Assembly: GCA_964615285.1 (NCBI GenBank)
Contig: CAZTND010000002.1
Location: forward strand, 1-57,991
DNA: 57,991 nt
From: RGIG4074 sp964615285
GTDB lineage: Bacteria; Bacillota; Clostridia; Christensenellales; Borkfalkiaceae
Direction of reading: 5' to 3'
Below the pieces are notes generated by a model. The model was not told where the DNA came from and searched no databases. It worked only from the letters and a program-made list of their open reading frames with translations. Made by a program: the position numbers and the translations under genes. This document shows positions 8,865-16,743 of this stretch, piece by piece (position 1 is the stretch's first letter; every line of letters begins with the position of its first letter).

Positions 8865-9705
8865 CTTGCAGCATCTCCTCTACATAAGCGGGCAGGTAAA
8901 ACGCGCCGCGGTGCAGTGTGGTGGTGTAGTAACGGCAGGCGATCTTCCGCGCGTTCCATCGCTCTTCGTCCAGATCGCGCAGGGGGTGGTATTTTTTGGT
9001 GGAGAACCCGAACAGCCAGTGCCCCGAAGGATAGGTGGGGATGTGCGCCTGGTAGATGCGCGAAAAGGGGAAGGATTCGATGATGCGCTTGTGCGCCCGC
9101 TGCATGGCGAGCGCGTCCTGCTCGTAGAAGGGGCTTTCGTGCTGGTTGACCATGATGCCGTCCTCTTTGAGCGCCTTGAAACAGTTGCCGTAAAATTCGC
9201 GGGAAAACAGTCCCTCTCCGGGGCCGAAGGGATCGGTCGAATCGACGATGATGAGGTCGTATTCTCCCTGCTTCCGCCGCACGAATTTCAGCCCGTCCTC
9301 GATGTAGATGTGCACGCGCGGGTCGTCCAGTCTGCAGGCAGTGAAGGGCAGATATTTTTTGCTCACTTCGATGACCTGTCCGTCTATCTCGGCGAGGTCG
9401 ATGCGCTCGATGTCGGGATAGCGTGTGAGCTCGCGCACCGCGCCGCCGTCGCCCGCGCCGATGACCAGCACGTCTTTCACCCGGGGATGTACCGCCATGG
9501 GCGTATGTACGATCATCTCGTGATAGATGAATTCATCCTTTTCTGTCAGCATGAGATACCCGTCGAGCACGAGCATCCTGCCGAAGGCGGGCGTGTCGAA
9601 TACGTCGATGCGCTGCAGGTCGCTCCTGCCGCTGTACACCTGTTTGTCGACGCGGATGCTCAGTTTTACGTCCTTGGTGTGCTGTTCGGAAAACCAGAAA
9701 TCCAT
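8845..9705 (-). CDS. speE: spermidine synthase (aminopropyltransferase)
   Basis: 286-residue aminopropyltransferase that moves the aminopropyl group of decarboxylated S-adenosylmethionine onto putrescine. It shows the N-terminal WFSE motif, the nucleotide-binding VLVIGAGDGGAVREL, and the acidic active-site region VDSTDPFGPGEGLFS. The length is normal. It sits between speA and speB, overlapping speB by 20 bases. The specificity (spermidine, thermospermine or spermine product) is inferred from context only; with SpeD in the same operon it has its aminopropyl donor. Confidence 0.93.
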   Translation of the reverse strand: MDFWFSEQHTKDVKLSIRVDKQVYSGRSDLQRIDVFDTPAFGRMLVLDGYLMLTEKDEFIYHEMIVHTPMAVHPRVKDVLVIGAGDGGAVRELTRYPDIERIDLAEIDGQVIEVSKKYLPFTACRLDDPRVHIYIEDGLKFVRRKQGEYDLIIVDSTDPFGPGEGLFSREFYGNCFKALKEDGIMVNQHESPFYEQDALAMQRAHKRIIESFPFSRIYQAHIPTYPSGHWLFGFSTKKYHPLRDLDEERWNARKIACRYYTTTLHRGAFYLPAYVEEMLQDVEQEH

Positions 9706-9742
9706 AGTTTACCTCTCTTATTTTGCCGCGCGGAAGCGCGTT

Positions 9743-11197
9743 TCAGTTCCTGACGATGACATTCAGCCGCTCGATGTTTGCGTCCTCCGGACCGGTCATC
9801 TGACAGCCCTTTTCTTTGGCGTAGCGGATGTAGTCGAGTATCTTTTTGGTCACCCGTTCCCCGGGCGCGAGGATGGGGATGCCGGGCGGATAGCACATGA
9901 CGAATTCCGAGCAGATCATGCCCTCCGTTTCGTCCAGGGGCAGGGAACGCTTCGGGGCGTAGAAGGCGAGCTGCGGCGTGACGGCGACGTCGGGGGGAAT
10001 GTATTCGTTCTCCATCAGTCCCGTCTTGTCCTTGGCGTAGAGCCGCCGTATTTCGCTCAACGCGCTGACCAGCCGCTCCACGTCCCGCTTCCGGTCCCCG
10101 ATGGAGAGATAGGCAAGGATATTGCCCAAATCTCCGAATTCGATCTGTATGTCGTATTCGTCCCGCAAAATGTCGTACACTTCAATGCCCGCCAGCCCGA
10201 TGTCGAGGGTGTGCACCGAAAGTTTCGTGCGGTCAAAGTCGAAGATGCTGTCCCCGTTGATCAGTTCTCTGGAATAGGCATAGTAGCCGCCGATGTCGTT
10301 GATCTCCTCCCGCGCATAGTCGGCGAGCGCCACGACTTCGGTAAACGCCTCTCTCCCGCGCAGGGCGAGGTTCCGCCGCGAAATGTCCAGGCTGGAAAGG
10401 AGCAGGTAGGAGGCGCTCGTCGTCTGCGTCAGGTTGATGATCTGCCGCACGTGGTCGCCGTTGACGCGCGGGCCTGCCAAAAGAAGGGAACTCTGCGTCA
10501 GGCTGCCCCCCGATTTGTGCATGGAGACCGCCGCCATATCCGCGCCCGCCGCCATCGCCGAAACGGGCAGCCCTTCGCCGAAATACAGGTGCGTGCCGTG
10601 CGCCTCGTCCGCGATGACGAGCAGATCGTGTTCGTGGGCGAGTTTAACGATGGAGCGCAGATCCGAACAGATGCCGTAATAGGTGGGATTGTTGACGAGG
10701 ACGGCCTTTGCGTCCGGCGTGCGGGCGATGGTCTCTTCGAGCTGCCGCAGGCTCATGCCGAGGGGGATGCCGAGCCGCGCGTCGCATTCGGGATTGACGT
10801 ACACGGGCACCGCGCCGCAAAGCACGAGCGCGCCCATCACGCTCCGATGCACGTTGCGGGGCAGAATGATCTTTTCGCCCGCCTGCACGACGGACATGAC
10901 CATGCTCTGCACGGCGGAGGTCGTCCCGCCCACCATCAGGAAGGCGTTTTCCGCGCCAAAGGCATCCGCGGCGAGCCGTTCCGCGTCCCGGATGACCGAA
11001 ACGGGGTGGCACAGGTTGTCCAGCGGCTTCATGGAGTTGACGTCCATGCTCACGCATTTTTCTCCGAGCAGGCGCACGAGTTCCGGGTTGCCCCGCCCGC
11101 GCTTATGCCCGGGGACGTCAAAGGGCACCACGCGCATTTTTCCGAATTTTTCCAGCGCCTCGTAGATGGGGGCGCGCTCCTGCGCTTTTCTGTCCAT
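9743..11197 (-). CDS. speA: arginine decarboxylase, aspartate-aminotransferase fold
   Basis: 484-residue PLP decarboxylase of the Orn/Lys/Arg group, similar in length and layout to the Bacillus SpeA type. Lys228 in SMHKSGGSLTQSS is the PLP lysine; the upstream HGTHLYFGEGLP and VPGHKRGRG motifs fit the family. It converts arginine to agmatine for SpeB. The start at 11197 follows the speD stop by two bases. Lysine or ornithine use cannot be excluded from sequence alone, but the adjacent agmatinase argues for arginine. Confidence 0.9.
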   Translation of the reverse strand: MDRKAQERAPIYEALEKFGKMRVVPFDVPGHKRGRGNPELVRLLGEKCVSMDVNSMKPLDNLCHPVSVIRDAERLAADAFGAENAFLMVGGTTSAVQSMVMSVVQAGEKIILPRNVHRSVMGALVLCGAVPVYVNPECDARLGIPLGMSLRQLEETIARTPDAKAVLVNNPTYYGICSDLRSIVKLAHEHDLLVIADEAHGTHLYFGEGLPVSAMAAGADMAAVSMHKSGGSLTQSSLLLAGPRVNGDHVRQIINLTQTTSASYLLLSSLDISRRNLALRGREAFTEVVALADYAREEINDIGGYYAYSRELINGDSIFDFDRTKLSVHTLDIGLAGIEVYDILRDEYDIQIEFGDLGNILAYLSIGDRKRDVERLVSALSEIRRLYAKDKTGLMENEYIPPDVAVTPQLAFYAPKRSLPLDETEGMICSEFVMCYPPGIPILAPGERVTKKILDYIRYAKEKGCQMTGPEDANIERLNVIVRN

Positions 11198-11199
11198 GT

Positions 11200-11958
11200 T
11201 CAGTAAACGTTCCTCCCGTTGAAGATCTCGATCATTTCCTTGCGCAGGCTGCCGAGGATCTCCTGCCGCTTTTCGGGCGGCAGTTCGTTTTCGTCCAGAT
11301 TGAAGAGATAATTTTTCAGGTCGATCTCCCGCAAAAGCATCTTCGTATGAAAGATGTTTGCCGAATATACGTTCACGTCGATCGCGTCGTATTTTTGCAG
11401 CGTTTCCCGGGAGATGAAATTTTGTATGGAATTGATCTTCAGGTCGTTGAAGATCTTGCGCCCGTCCACGCTGCGGGTGAACCCGCGCACGCGGTAATCC
11501 ATCGTGATGATGTCCGAATCGAAGGAGCCGATCAGATAATCGAGGGTGGACAGGGGCGTGATCGCGCCGCACGTTGCAACGTCGATGTCCACGCGGAAGG
11601 TGGCGAGCGACGTTTCGGGGTGATATTCCGGGTAAGTGTGCACGGTGACGTGGCTCTTGTCGAGGTGCGCCACCTGCGTCCGGCCTGTTGCGGGGATCAT
11701 GGAGAGATCGGAAATGAGCAGCGTCACCGAGGCGCCCTGCGGGTCGTAGTCCTGCCCGGAAATGTTGAGCACGCGCGCGCCGATCATCGAAGTGAGATTG
11801 GTGAGGATCTTGGTGAGGCGGTCGGAATTGTACTGCTCGTCGATGTATGCAATATATTCCCTTCTTTCTTCGGGCGACTTCGCATAACAGATGTCGTAGA
11901 TGTTGAAGCTGAGCGACTTCGTGAGGTTGTTGAATCCGTAAAGTTTGAGTTTTGCCAT
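11200..11958 (-). CDS. speD: S-adenosylmethionine decarboxylase proenzyme, long (E. coli-like) class
   Basis: 252-residue proenzyme that self-cleaves to form a pyruvoyl cofactor and supplies decarboxylated SAM to SpeE. The cleavage site is Ser102 in LDKSHVTVHTYPE. The length matches the long E. coli-like class, not the roughly 125-residue Bacillus class. The ATG at 11958 has GGAGAG upstream; a longer in-frame ORF exists but would run into the terminator hairpin. It is the first gene of the operon, directly behind the long structured leader, so control of that leader would set SAM use for polyamines. Confidence 0.93.
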   Translation of the reverse strand: MAKLKLYGFNNLTKSLSFNIYDICYAKSPEERREYIAYIDEQYNSDRLTKILTNLTSMIGARVLNISGQDYDPQGASVTLLISDLSMIPATGRTQVAHLDKSHVTVHTYPEYHPETSLATFRVDIDVATCGAITPLSTLDYLIGSFDSDIITMDYRVRGFTRSVDGRKIFNDLKINSIQNFISRETLQKYDAIDVNVYSANIFHTKMLLREIDLKNYLFNLDENELPPEKRQEILGSLRKEMIEIFNGRNVY

Positions 11959-11987
11959 AGTTCTCTCCGTGGGAAACGCCGCGCACG

Positions 11988-12016
11988 AAAAAAGCGCGCA
12001 GGCAGACCCTGCACGC
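11988..12016 (-). terminator. intrinsic terminator or attenuator before speD
   Basis: On the minus strand a 9-bp stem (GCGTGCAGG with CCTGCGCGC, one G-U pair, loop GTCTG) is followed directly by six T. It lies between a strong promoter at about 12300 and speD at 11958. It must therefore either end a separate small RNA or attenuate the operon. Confidence 0.75.
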
Positions 12017-12026
12017 ACCGAAAAAG

Positions 12027-12068
12027 TCAGATCGTAAAATCGTATAAAATGCCTTTGATGTTTCGCAT
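12027..12068 (-). CDS. possible 13-codon leader ORF before speD
   Basis: Encodes MRNIKGILYDFTI. Its stop lies 11 bases before the terminator stem, the arrangement seen in ribosome-controlled attenuators. The ribosome-binding site is weak (GAAAG about 10 bases upstream), and the same frame is open further upstream. Support is therefore only positional. Confidence 0.25.
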   Translation of the reverse strand: MRNIKGILYDFTI

Positions 12069-12301
12069 GGCAAATACTTTCTGCGCTTTATTGACCGTTT
12101 CACAAGTTTGTGCGGGCTGCACCCGGTTATAAAGTAACCAACTTATAAAATTCGAGCTTTTAACTCGATCAATAAGGCGGCGTGGCCGCCGATCGGCATT
12201 CGACCCGGCTGTCCGTATGGCCTTGACCCGTGAGGGGTGGTCGCGTATCTGCATGCGACATAAATCTCCCGAACCGCAGCCGGGAGGCCCATTGCAATTC
12301 G

Positions 12302-12330
12302 ATTATACGAAATTTCCGGCGGTAAGTCAA
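12302..12330 (-). promoter_or_regulatory. strong sigma-A promoter of the polyamine leader/operon
   Basis: On the minus strand TTGACT (12325-12330) and TATAAT (12302-12307) are separated by exactly 17 bases. Transcription should start near 12295, about 340 bases before the speD start codon. Confidence 0.85.
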
Positions 12331-12508
12331 CCGAAAGGAGGCCGTTTCGACAATTTTTTTTTGCAGCAAAGAAAAACAGAGCGCCGGTCGCCGGGGCGGG
12401 AGGGGGAAGGGGAAAGGGCGGAACGGCAATGAAATTTTTTTCGTCTCTTTTTTTCAGCGCCTTACCTTTTCCCGTTTGCCCGGGCGTTTTTTTGTTTTCT
12501 TCTGCCGG

Positions 12509-12524
12509 TTTTTTCCGGAAAAAA
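12509..12524. repeat. 16-bp perfect palindrome between the polyamine and fatty-acid operons
   Basis: T6-CCGG-A6. It could be an operator for either divergent operon. The rest of 12331-12573 is AT-rich with no gene; two TCACAAAA copies at 12543 and 12554 are also 11 bases apart. Confidence 0.3.
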
Positions 12525-12573
12525 GTCCTCTTTTTGAGAAAATCACAAAAAATTCACAAAATTTTTTCGTTTT

Positions 12574-12611
12574 GGAACGAAGATGGAACTTTGACGGAAC
12601 AGAATAGGAAC
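12574..12611 (+). promoter_or_regulatory. four GGAAC direct repeats at exact 11-bp spacing
   Basis: GGAAC begins at 12574, 12585, 12596 and 12607. The array ends 15 bases before the TATAAT of the fatty-acid operon and occupies the place where a -35 would be. Repeats on one helical face suggest an array for a multimeric activator. Confidence 0.6.
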
Positions 12612-12626
12612 AGCAAACAAGCAAAA

Positions 12627-12632
12627 TATAAT
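12627..12632 (+). promoter_or_regulatory. -10 element of the fatty-acid synthesis operon
   Basis: A consensus TATAAT with no recognisable -35 at 16-18 bases (the nearest TTGACG is 30 bases away). It is probably activator dependent through the repeats just upstream. acpP starts 55 bases downstream. Confidence 0.55.
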
Positions 12633-12687
12633 GTAGAGGGCAATCGCAAAGGGTTGTCCGAAAAAAATTTCGGAGGTATCATTTACC

Positions 12688-12918
12688 ATGTATTTCGACG
12701 TTATCGCAAAGATCATCGCGGAGAGAACGGACCGCGACATTTCCACCATCAAACCGGAGAGCACGTTTACGGAGCTCGGCATCGATTCCCTCGATACCGT
12801 GGAACTTCTGATGAACCTGGAGGACGAGATCGGCATCGAGATCGAACTCGACCAGAAAGTGGAAACCGTCGACGATCTCGATAAATTCATCCAGAGCAAG
12901 ACGCAGGCGAAGGCTTAA
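12688..12918 (+). CDS. acpP: acyl carrier protein
   Basis: 76-residue acidic carrier protein that holds growing fatty acyl chains on a phosphopantetheine arm. Ser34 in GIDSLDTVEL is the attachment site. A good GGAGG lies about 10 bases upstream of the ATG. It is the first gene of a closely packed operon: fabK starts 2 bases after its stop. No fabH or FapR/FabT-like regulator gene accompanies it here. Confidence 0.97.
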   Translation: MYFDVIAKIIAERTDRDISTIKPESTFTELGIDSLDTVELLMNLEDEIGIEIELDQKVETVDDLDKFIQSKTQAKA

Positions 12919-12920
12919 AC

Positions 12921-13865
12921 ATGTTGAGATCCAAGATCTGCGATATATTGGGCATCGAGTATCCCGTATTGCAGGGCGGCATGGCGTGGATCGCGGACGG
13001 GAATCTGGCGGCGGCCGTTTCCGAGGGCGGCGGATTGGGCATCATCGCCGCGGGGAACGCGCCCGCTTCTTATGTGCGCGAGCAGATCGGCATCGCGCGG
13101 TCCAAGACCAAAAAGCCCATCGGCGTGAACATCATGCTGATGAGCCCTTACGCCGATGAAGTCGCCGCCCTCGTTGCCGAAGAGAAAGTCGAAGTGGTCA
13201 CAACGGGCGCCGGCAACCCTTCCAAGTACATGAAGGACTGGAAGGCGGCGGGCATCAAGGTCATCCCCGTCGTCGCTTCGGTCGCCATGGCCAAACTCAT
13301 GACCCGCCTGGGCGCGTCGGCGTTGATCGCCGAGGGCGGCGAGAGCGGCGGGCACGTGGGGGAACTCACGACCATCGTGCTCGTGCCGCAGGTGTGCGAC
13401 GTCACCGACCTTCCCGTCATCGCGGCGGGCGGCATTGCGGACGGGCGCGGCGTGGCGGCGGCATTCATGCTGGGGGCGCAGGGCGTGCAGTTGGGCACGC
13501 GCTTCCTCTCCGCCACCGAGTGCAATATCCATCCCGTCTATAAGGAAAAGATCCTGAAGGCGACCGACCTCTGCACGACGGTGACGGGCAAGCGGCTCGG
13601 TCACCCCGTGCGCAGCCTGCGCACGAAATTTGCGCAGAATTACAGCAAGGCGGAGTACGGCGGCATGCCGGACGACGAGTTGGAAGCGCTGGCGGTGGGC
13701 GCGCTGCGGCGCGCGGTACAGGAAGGGGACATCGAAAACGGTTGTTTCCTGTCCGGGCAGATCGCGGCGATGGTCAAGAAAGAACAGCCCGCCGCCGAAA
13801 TCGTAAAGGAGATCGTGGATGAGGCGGAGCCCATCCTGAAAAGTGCGGCATCATGGGTAAAATAG
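12921..13865 (+). CDS. fabK: enoyl-ACP reductase, flavin type
   Basis: 314-residue FMN-dependent TIM-barrel enzyme that carries out the last reduction of each elongation cycle. It begins with LGIEYPVLQGGMAWI and has the glycine-rich EGGESGGHVG and AAGGIADGRG flavin-binding segments. The nitronate-monooxygenase family is related, but the position between acpP and fabD supports FabK. FabK enzymes are usually insensitive to triclosan. It overlaps fabD by 13 bases. Confidence 0.93.
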   Translation: MLRSKICDILGIEYPVLQGGMAWIADGNLAAAVSEGGGLGIIAAGNAPASYVREQIGIARSKTKKPIGVNIMLMSPYADEVAALVAEEKVEVVTTGAGNPSKYMKDWKAAGIKVIPVVASVAMAKLMTRLGASALIAEGGESGGHVGELTTIVLVPQVCDVTDLPVIAAGGIADGRGVAAAFMLGAQGVQLGTRFLSATECNIHPVYKEKILKATDLCTTVTGKRLGHPVRSLRTKFAQNYSKAEYGGMPDDELEALAVGALRRAVQEGDIENGCFLSGQIAAMVKKEQPAAEIVKEIVDEAEPILKSAASWVK

Positions 13866-14761
13866 CGTTTGTATTTTCCGGGCAGGGCGATCAGTTCCCC
13901 GGTATGGGCAGGGATCTCTATGAACGGTATCCCGCGGCAAAGAGAGCGTTCGACCTCTGCGACGGCATCCGCCCCGGGACGTCGAAACAGTGTTTCGAGG
14001 GGACGGACGAGGAACTGAAAGAGACAAAGAACACGCAGCCCTGTCTCTTTGCCATGGAGTTTGCGGCGGCAAGCGTGCTGAAAGAGGCGGGCATCCGCCC
14101 CGCGGCAGTCGCGGGTTTTTCCCTCGGCGAAGTTACCGCCTGCGCTTTTGCGGGGATCGTGGATGCGGAGACGGGTTTCCGGCTGGTCTGCAAACGGGGC
14201 GAACTCATGCAGGCGGCAGCCGAAAAGACCGACGCTTCGATGGCGGCGGTCGTAAAGCTCGACGATCGGAAGGTCGAAGAACTGTGCGCAAAATATTCTG
14301 CTGTCTATCCGGTGAACTTCAACTGTCCCGGCCAGGTGTCCGTCGCGGGGCTCTCGTCCCAGATGGCGGATTTTGCCGCGGATGTCAAGGCGGCGGGGGG
14401 CAGGGCTTTGCCCATCAAGGTAAAGGGCGGGTTCCATTCTCCCTTCATGCAGGAGGCTTCTGCCGCGTTTGCCGCAGAGCTCTCCAAGGTGACCTTCCGC
14501 GACGGCGATGCCGTTCTGTATTCCAATAAGACGGCGCAGCCCTATACGCAGGACGTCGCGGGACTGCTTGCGCAGCAGATATCCAGCCCCGTCCGCTGGG
14601 AAGCGCTGATCCGCAACATGATGAAAGCGGGCGTCGATACGTTCATCGAGATCGGCCCCGGCAAGACGCTCGGCAACATGATCCGGAAGATCAGCGGAGA
14701 GGTCCGCGTCTTTTCCGTCGCCGATTTCCCGACGCTTCTTTCGGAGGTGGCGCAATGCTGA
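13853..14761 (+). CDS. fabD: malonyl-CoA:ACP transacylase
   Basis: 302-residue transferase that loads malonyl groups onto ACP. The nucleophile is Ser90 in GFSLGE, with the catalytic His in GGFHSPFM and an N-terminal FSGQGDQFPGMG loop. The length is typical. It starts inside the end of fabK and overlaps fabG by 7 bases, so it is translationally coupled on both sides. Confidence 0.96.
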   Translation: MGKIAFVFSGQGDQFPGMGRDLYERYPAAKRAFDLCDGIRPGTSKQCFEGTDEELKETKNTQPCLFAMEFAAASVLKEAGIRPAAVAGFSLGEVTACAFAGIVDAETGFRLVCKRGELMQAAAEKTDASMAAVVKLDDRKVEELCAKYSAVYPVNFNCPGQVSVAGLSSQMADFAADVKAAGGRALPIKVKGGFHSPFMQEASAAFAAELSKVTFRDGDAVLYSNKTAQPYTQDVAGLLAQQISSPVRWEALIRNMMKAGVDTFIEIGPGKTLGNMIRKISGEVRVFSVADFPTLLSEVAQC

Positions 14762-15483
14762 ACGGAAAAACGGCCGTCGTGACGGGCGGTTCGCGCGGCA
14801 TCGGCGCGGCAATCGCCTGTAAACTTGCGTCGCTCGGGGCAAACGTCGCGGTGATATATGCCGGAAACGCGGCAGCGGCGGCGGGCGTCTGCGACAGGAT
14901 AAAGACAGAATTCGGCGTAGAGGCGGCGGCATATGCCTGCGACGTGTCCGATTTTGACCGCGTCAAGGAGACCGCCGCAAAGATCAAGGCCGATTTCGGC
15001 GGCGTGCATATTCTCGTCAACAACGCCGGCGTGACCAAAGACGGGCTCGCCGCGATGATGAAAGAAGAGGATTTCGACAAGGTCGTCGATACCAACCTCA
15101 AGGGCGCGTTCAATGCGACACGCCATTTTCTGCCGCTCTTTTTGCGCGGAAAGGAAGGCTGCATCGTCAACATTTCTTCCGTGTCGGGGCTGATCGGGAA
15201 CGCCGGCCAGAGCAACTATGCCGCCTCTAAGGCGGGGCTGATCGGGCTGACCAAATCCGTGGCCAAAGAGTATGCCGCCAAGGGCATCCGCTGCAACGCG
15301 GTCGCGCCCGGGTTCATCCGGACGGATATGACCGAGGCGCATGCGGACAATCCGCTTCTTGCGATGATCCCGCTCGGAAGAATGGGGGAGCCGGAAGAGG
15401 TGGCGGAAGCAGTGGCGTATCTCGTGAGCGCCAAATATGTAACGGGCGAAGTCCTCCGCGTGGACGGCGGCATCGCCATGTAA
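14755..15483 (+). CDS. fabG: 3-oxoacyl-ACP reductase
   Basis: 242-residue short-chain dehydrogenase that reduces beta-ketoacyl-ACP with NADPH. It has the nucleotide motif TGGSRGIG (residues 10-17), NNAG at 89-92, and catalytic Ser142, Tyr155 and Lys159 in the usual order. The C-terminus ends with the family-typical VDGGIAM. fabF follows after 12 bases with its own GGAG site. Confidence 0.97.
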   Translation: MLNGKTAVVTGGSRGIGAAIACKLASLGANVAVIYAGNAAAAAGVCDRIKTEFGVEAAAYACDVSDFDRVKETAAKIKADFGGVHILVNNAGVTKDGLAAMMKEEDFDKVVDTNLKGAFNATRHFLPLFLRGKEGCIVNISSVSGLIGNAGQSNYAASKAGLIGLTKSVAKEYAAKGIRCNAVAPGFIRTDMTEAHADNPLLAMIPLGRMGEPEEVAEAVAYLVSAKYVTGEVLRVDGGIAM

Positions 15484-15495
15484 GGAGAACAAGAC

Positions 15496-16743
15496 ATGAA
15501 TGAAAATATCAGAAGGGTCGTTGTGACCGGCATGGGCGCGCTCACGCCCCTCGGCAAGACCGCTCCCGAAACCTGGGAAGCCATGAAGGCGGGCAGGAAC
15601 GGCATCGCGCCGATCACGCTGTTCGATACGACCGATTATAAAGCAAAACTCGGCGCCGAAGTGAAAAACTTCAACGCGCTCGATTACATGGAGAAATCCG
15701 AAACTTTGCGCACCGACCGCTATACGCAGTTTGCCCTGGTCGCCGCGCAGCAGGCGGTGGAGGAGAGCGGCATAGAAGGGAATGTCGTGCCCGAACGGTT
15801 CGGCGTCTATCTGGGCGTCGGCATCGGCGGCATCTCCACTTTTGAAACCGAGCACACCAAACTGCTCGAAAAGGGCCCCCGCAGGGTCTCCTCCCTGTTC
15901 GTGCCCATGATGATCGCCAACATGGCGGCGGGCATGATCGCCATCAAATACGATTGCAGAGGGTTTGCCCTGCCCGCCGTCACCGCCTGCGCTTCGGGTT
16001 CCAACGCCATCGGCGAGGCCATGCGCCTGATCCGCCACGGGTATGCCGACGCGATCGTGACGGGCGGGACGGAAGCGGCGATCTGCGCTTCTTCCATTGC
16101 GGGATTCGTCAATATGCATGCGCTCTCCGTCTCCGAAGACCCGAATGTGGCGTCGCTGCCTTTTGACCGCCGCCGCGGCGGATTCGTCATCGGCGAAGGG
16201 GCCGTCTGTTTCGTCCTGGAAGAATACGGGCATGCGAAGGCGCGCGGCGCAAAAATCTACGGCGAAGTGTGCGGGTACGGTTCCACCTGCGACGCCAACC
16301 ACATCACCGCGCCCCATCCGGAAGCGCGCGGCGGCGCGCAGGCCATGAAAGACGCCATGCGCGAAGCGGGCTACACCGAACAGGACAGGGTGTATATCAA
16401 CGCGCACGGCACGGGTACGCCCATGAACGATAAGATCGAAACGATGGCCATCAAGAAGGCGATGGGCGAAGAGGCGGCCCGCCGCTCGATCATCAGTTCC
16501 ACGAAGTCCATGACCGGGCACATGCTCGGCGCCGCGGGCGCCGTGGAGGCTTTGGCGTGCCTGTATGCGCTGAATGAAGGGATCATTCCGCCCACGATCA
16601 ATCTCACCGAACCCGACCCCGAGTGCGACCTCGATTATGCGCCCGGCAAGGCGGTCGAGCGGGAGATCGATCTTGCGCTCTCCAACTCTCTCGGTTTCGG
16701 GGGGCACAATGCTTGTCTCGCGTTCAGGAAGGTGGCAAAATGA
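15496..16743 (+). CDS. fabF: beta-ketoacyl-ACP synthase II
   Basis: 415-residue condensing enzyme that extends acyl-ACP with malonyl-ACP. The catalytic Cys165 lies in TACASGSNAIGEA, and the two His residues in NAHGTGTPMND and TGHMLGAAG. The start RRVVVTGMGALTPLG is typical. It is the only condensing enzyme in this cluster; no fabH initiator gene is nearby. The stop codon overlaps the accB start (ATGA). Confidence 0.97.
   Translation: MNENIRRVVVTGMGALTPLGKTAPETWEAMKAGRNGIAPITLFDTTDYKAKLGAEVKNFNALDYMEKSETLRTDRYTQFALVAAQQAVEESGIEGNVVPERFGVYLGVGIGGISTFETEHTKLLEKGPRRVSSLFVPMMIANMAAGMIAIKYDCRGFALPAVTACASGSNAIGEAMRLIRHGYADAIVTGGTEAAICASSIAGFVNMHALSVSEDPNVASLPFDRRRGGFVIGEGAVCFVLEEYGHAKARGAKIYGEVCGYGSTCDANHITAPHPEARGGAQAMKDAMREAGYTEQDRVYINAHGTGTPMNDKIETMAIKKAMGEEAARRSIISSTKSMTGHMLGAAGAVEALACLYALNEGIIPPTINLTEPDPECDLDYAPGKAVEREIDLALSNSLGFGGHNACLAFRKVAK

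Larger units (their letters stand above)
11988..12295 (-). ncRNA. about 308-nt structured leader RNA or separate ncRNA upstream of speD
   Basis: The predicted transcript runs from the promoter at 12302-12330 to the terminator at 11988. Near its 5' end a 76-base four-way junction can be drawn: a closing helix of ATGGGCCT with AGGCCAT (one bulge) and three arms, CTCCCG/CGGGAG, GTCGC/GCGAC and ACCC/GGGT. Further hairpins follow (GGCGGC-CAC-GCCGCC; TCGAG/CTCGA; CGGG/CCCG). The cloverleaf shape lacks tRNA consensus bases. I could not match it to 6S, SRP, tmRNA, RNase P, T-box or any riboswitch class I know. It is either a riboswitch-like attenuator for polyamine synthesis or a stand-alone RNA. Confidence 0.5.

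Noticed and set aside
9743..12103. Single 786-codon minus-strand ORF covering speD and speA
   Set aside because: Only its second part (from 11197) is a real protein; the first part is speD read in the wrong frame and includes the terminator region.
12169..12254. Longer ORFs on the minus strand across the speD leader (30 and 75 codons)
   Set aside because: They run through strong hairpins, lack well-placed ribosome sites and have no recognisable protein character.
12219..12294. tRNA gene suggested by a 76-base cloverleaf-like fold
   Set aside because: No T-loop consensus, no D-loop GG, a bulged acceptor stem and no plausible anticodon loop; it is kept only as part of a structured leader.
12429..12884. 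151-codon plus-strand ORF overlapping acpP
   Set aside because: Out of frame with acpP, low-complexity Phe-rich start; a shadow of AT-rich intergenic DNA and acpP.
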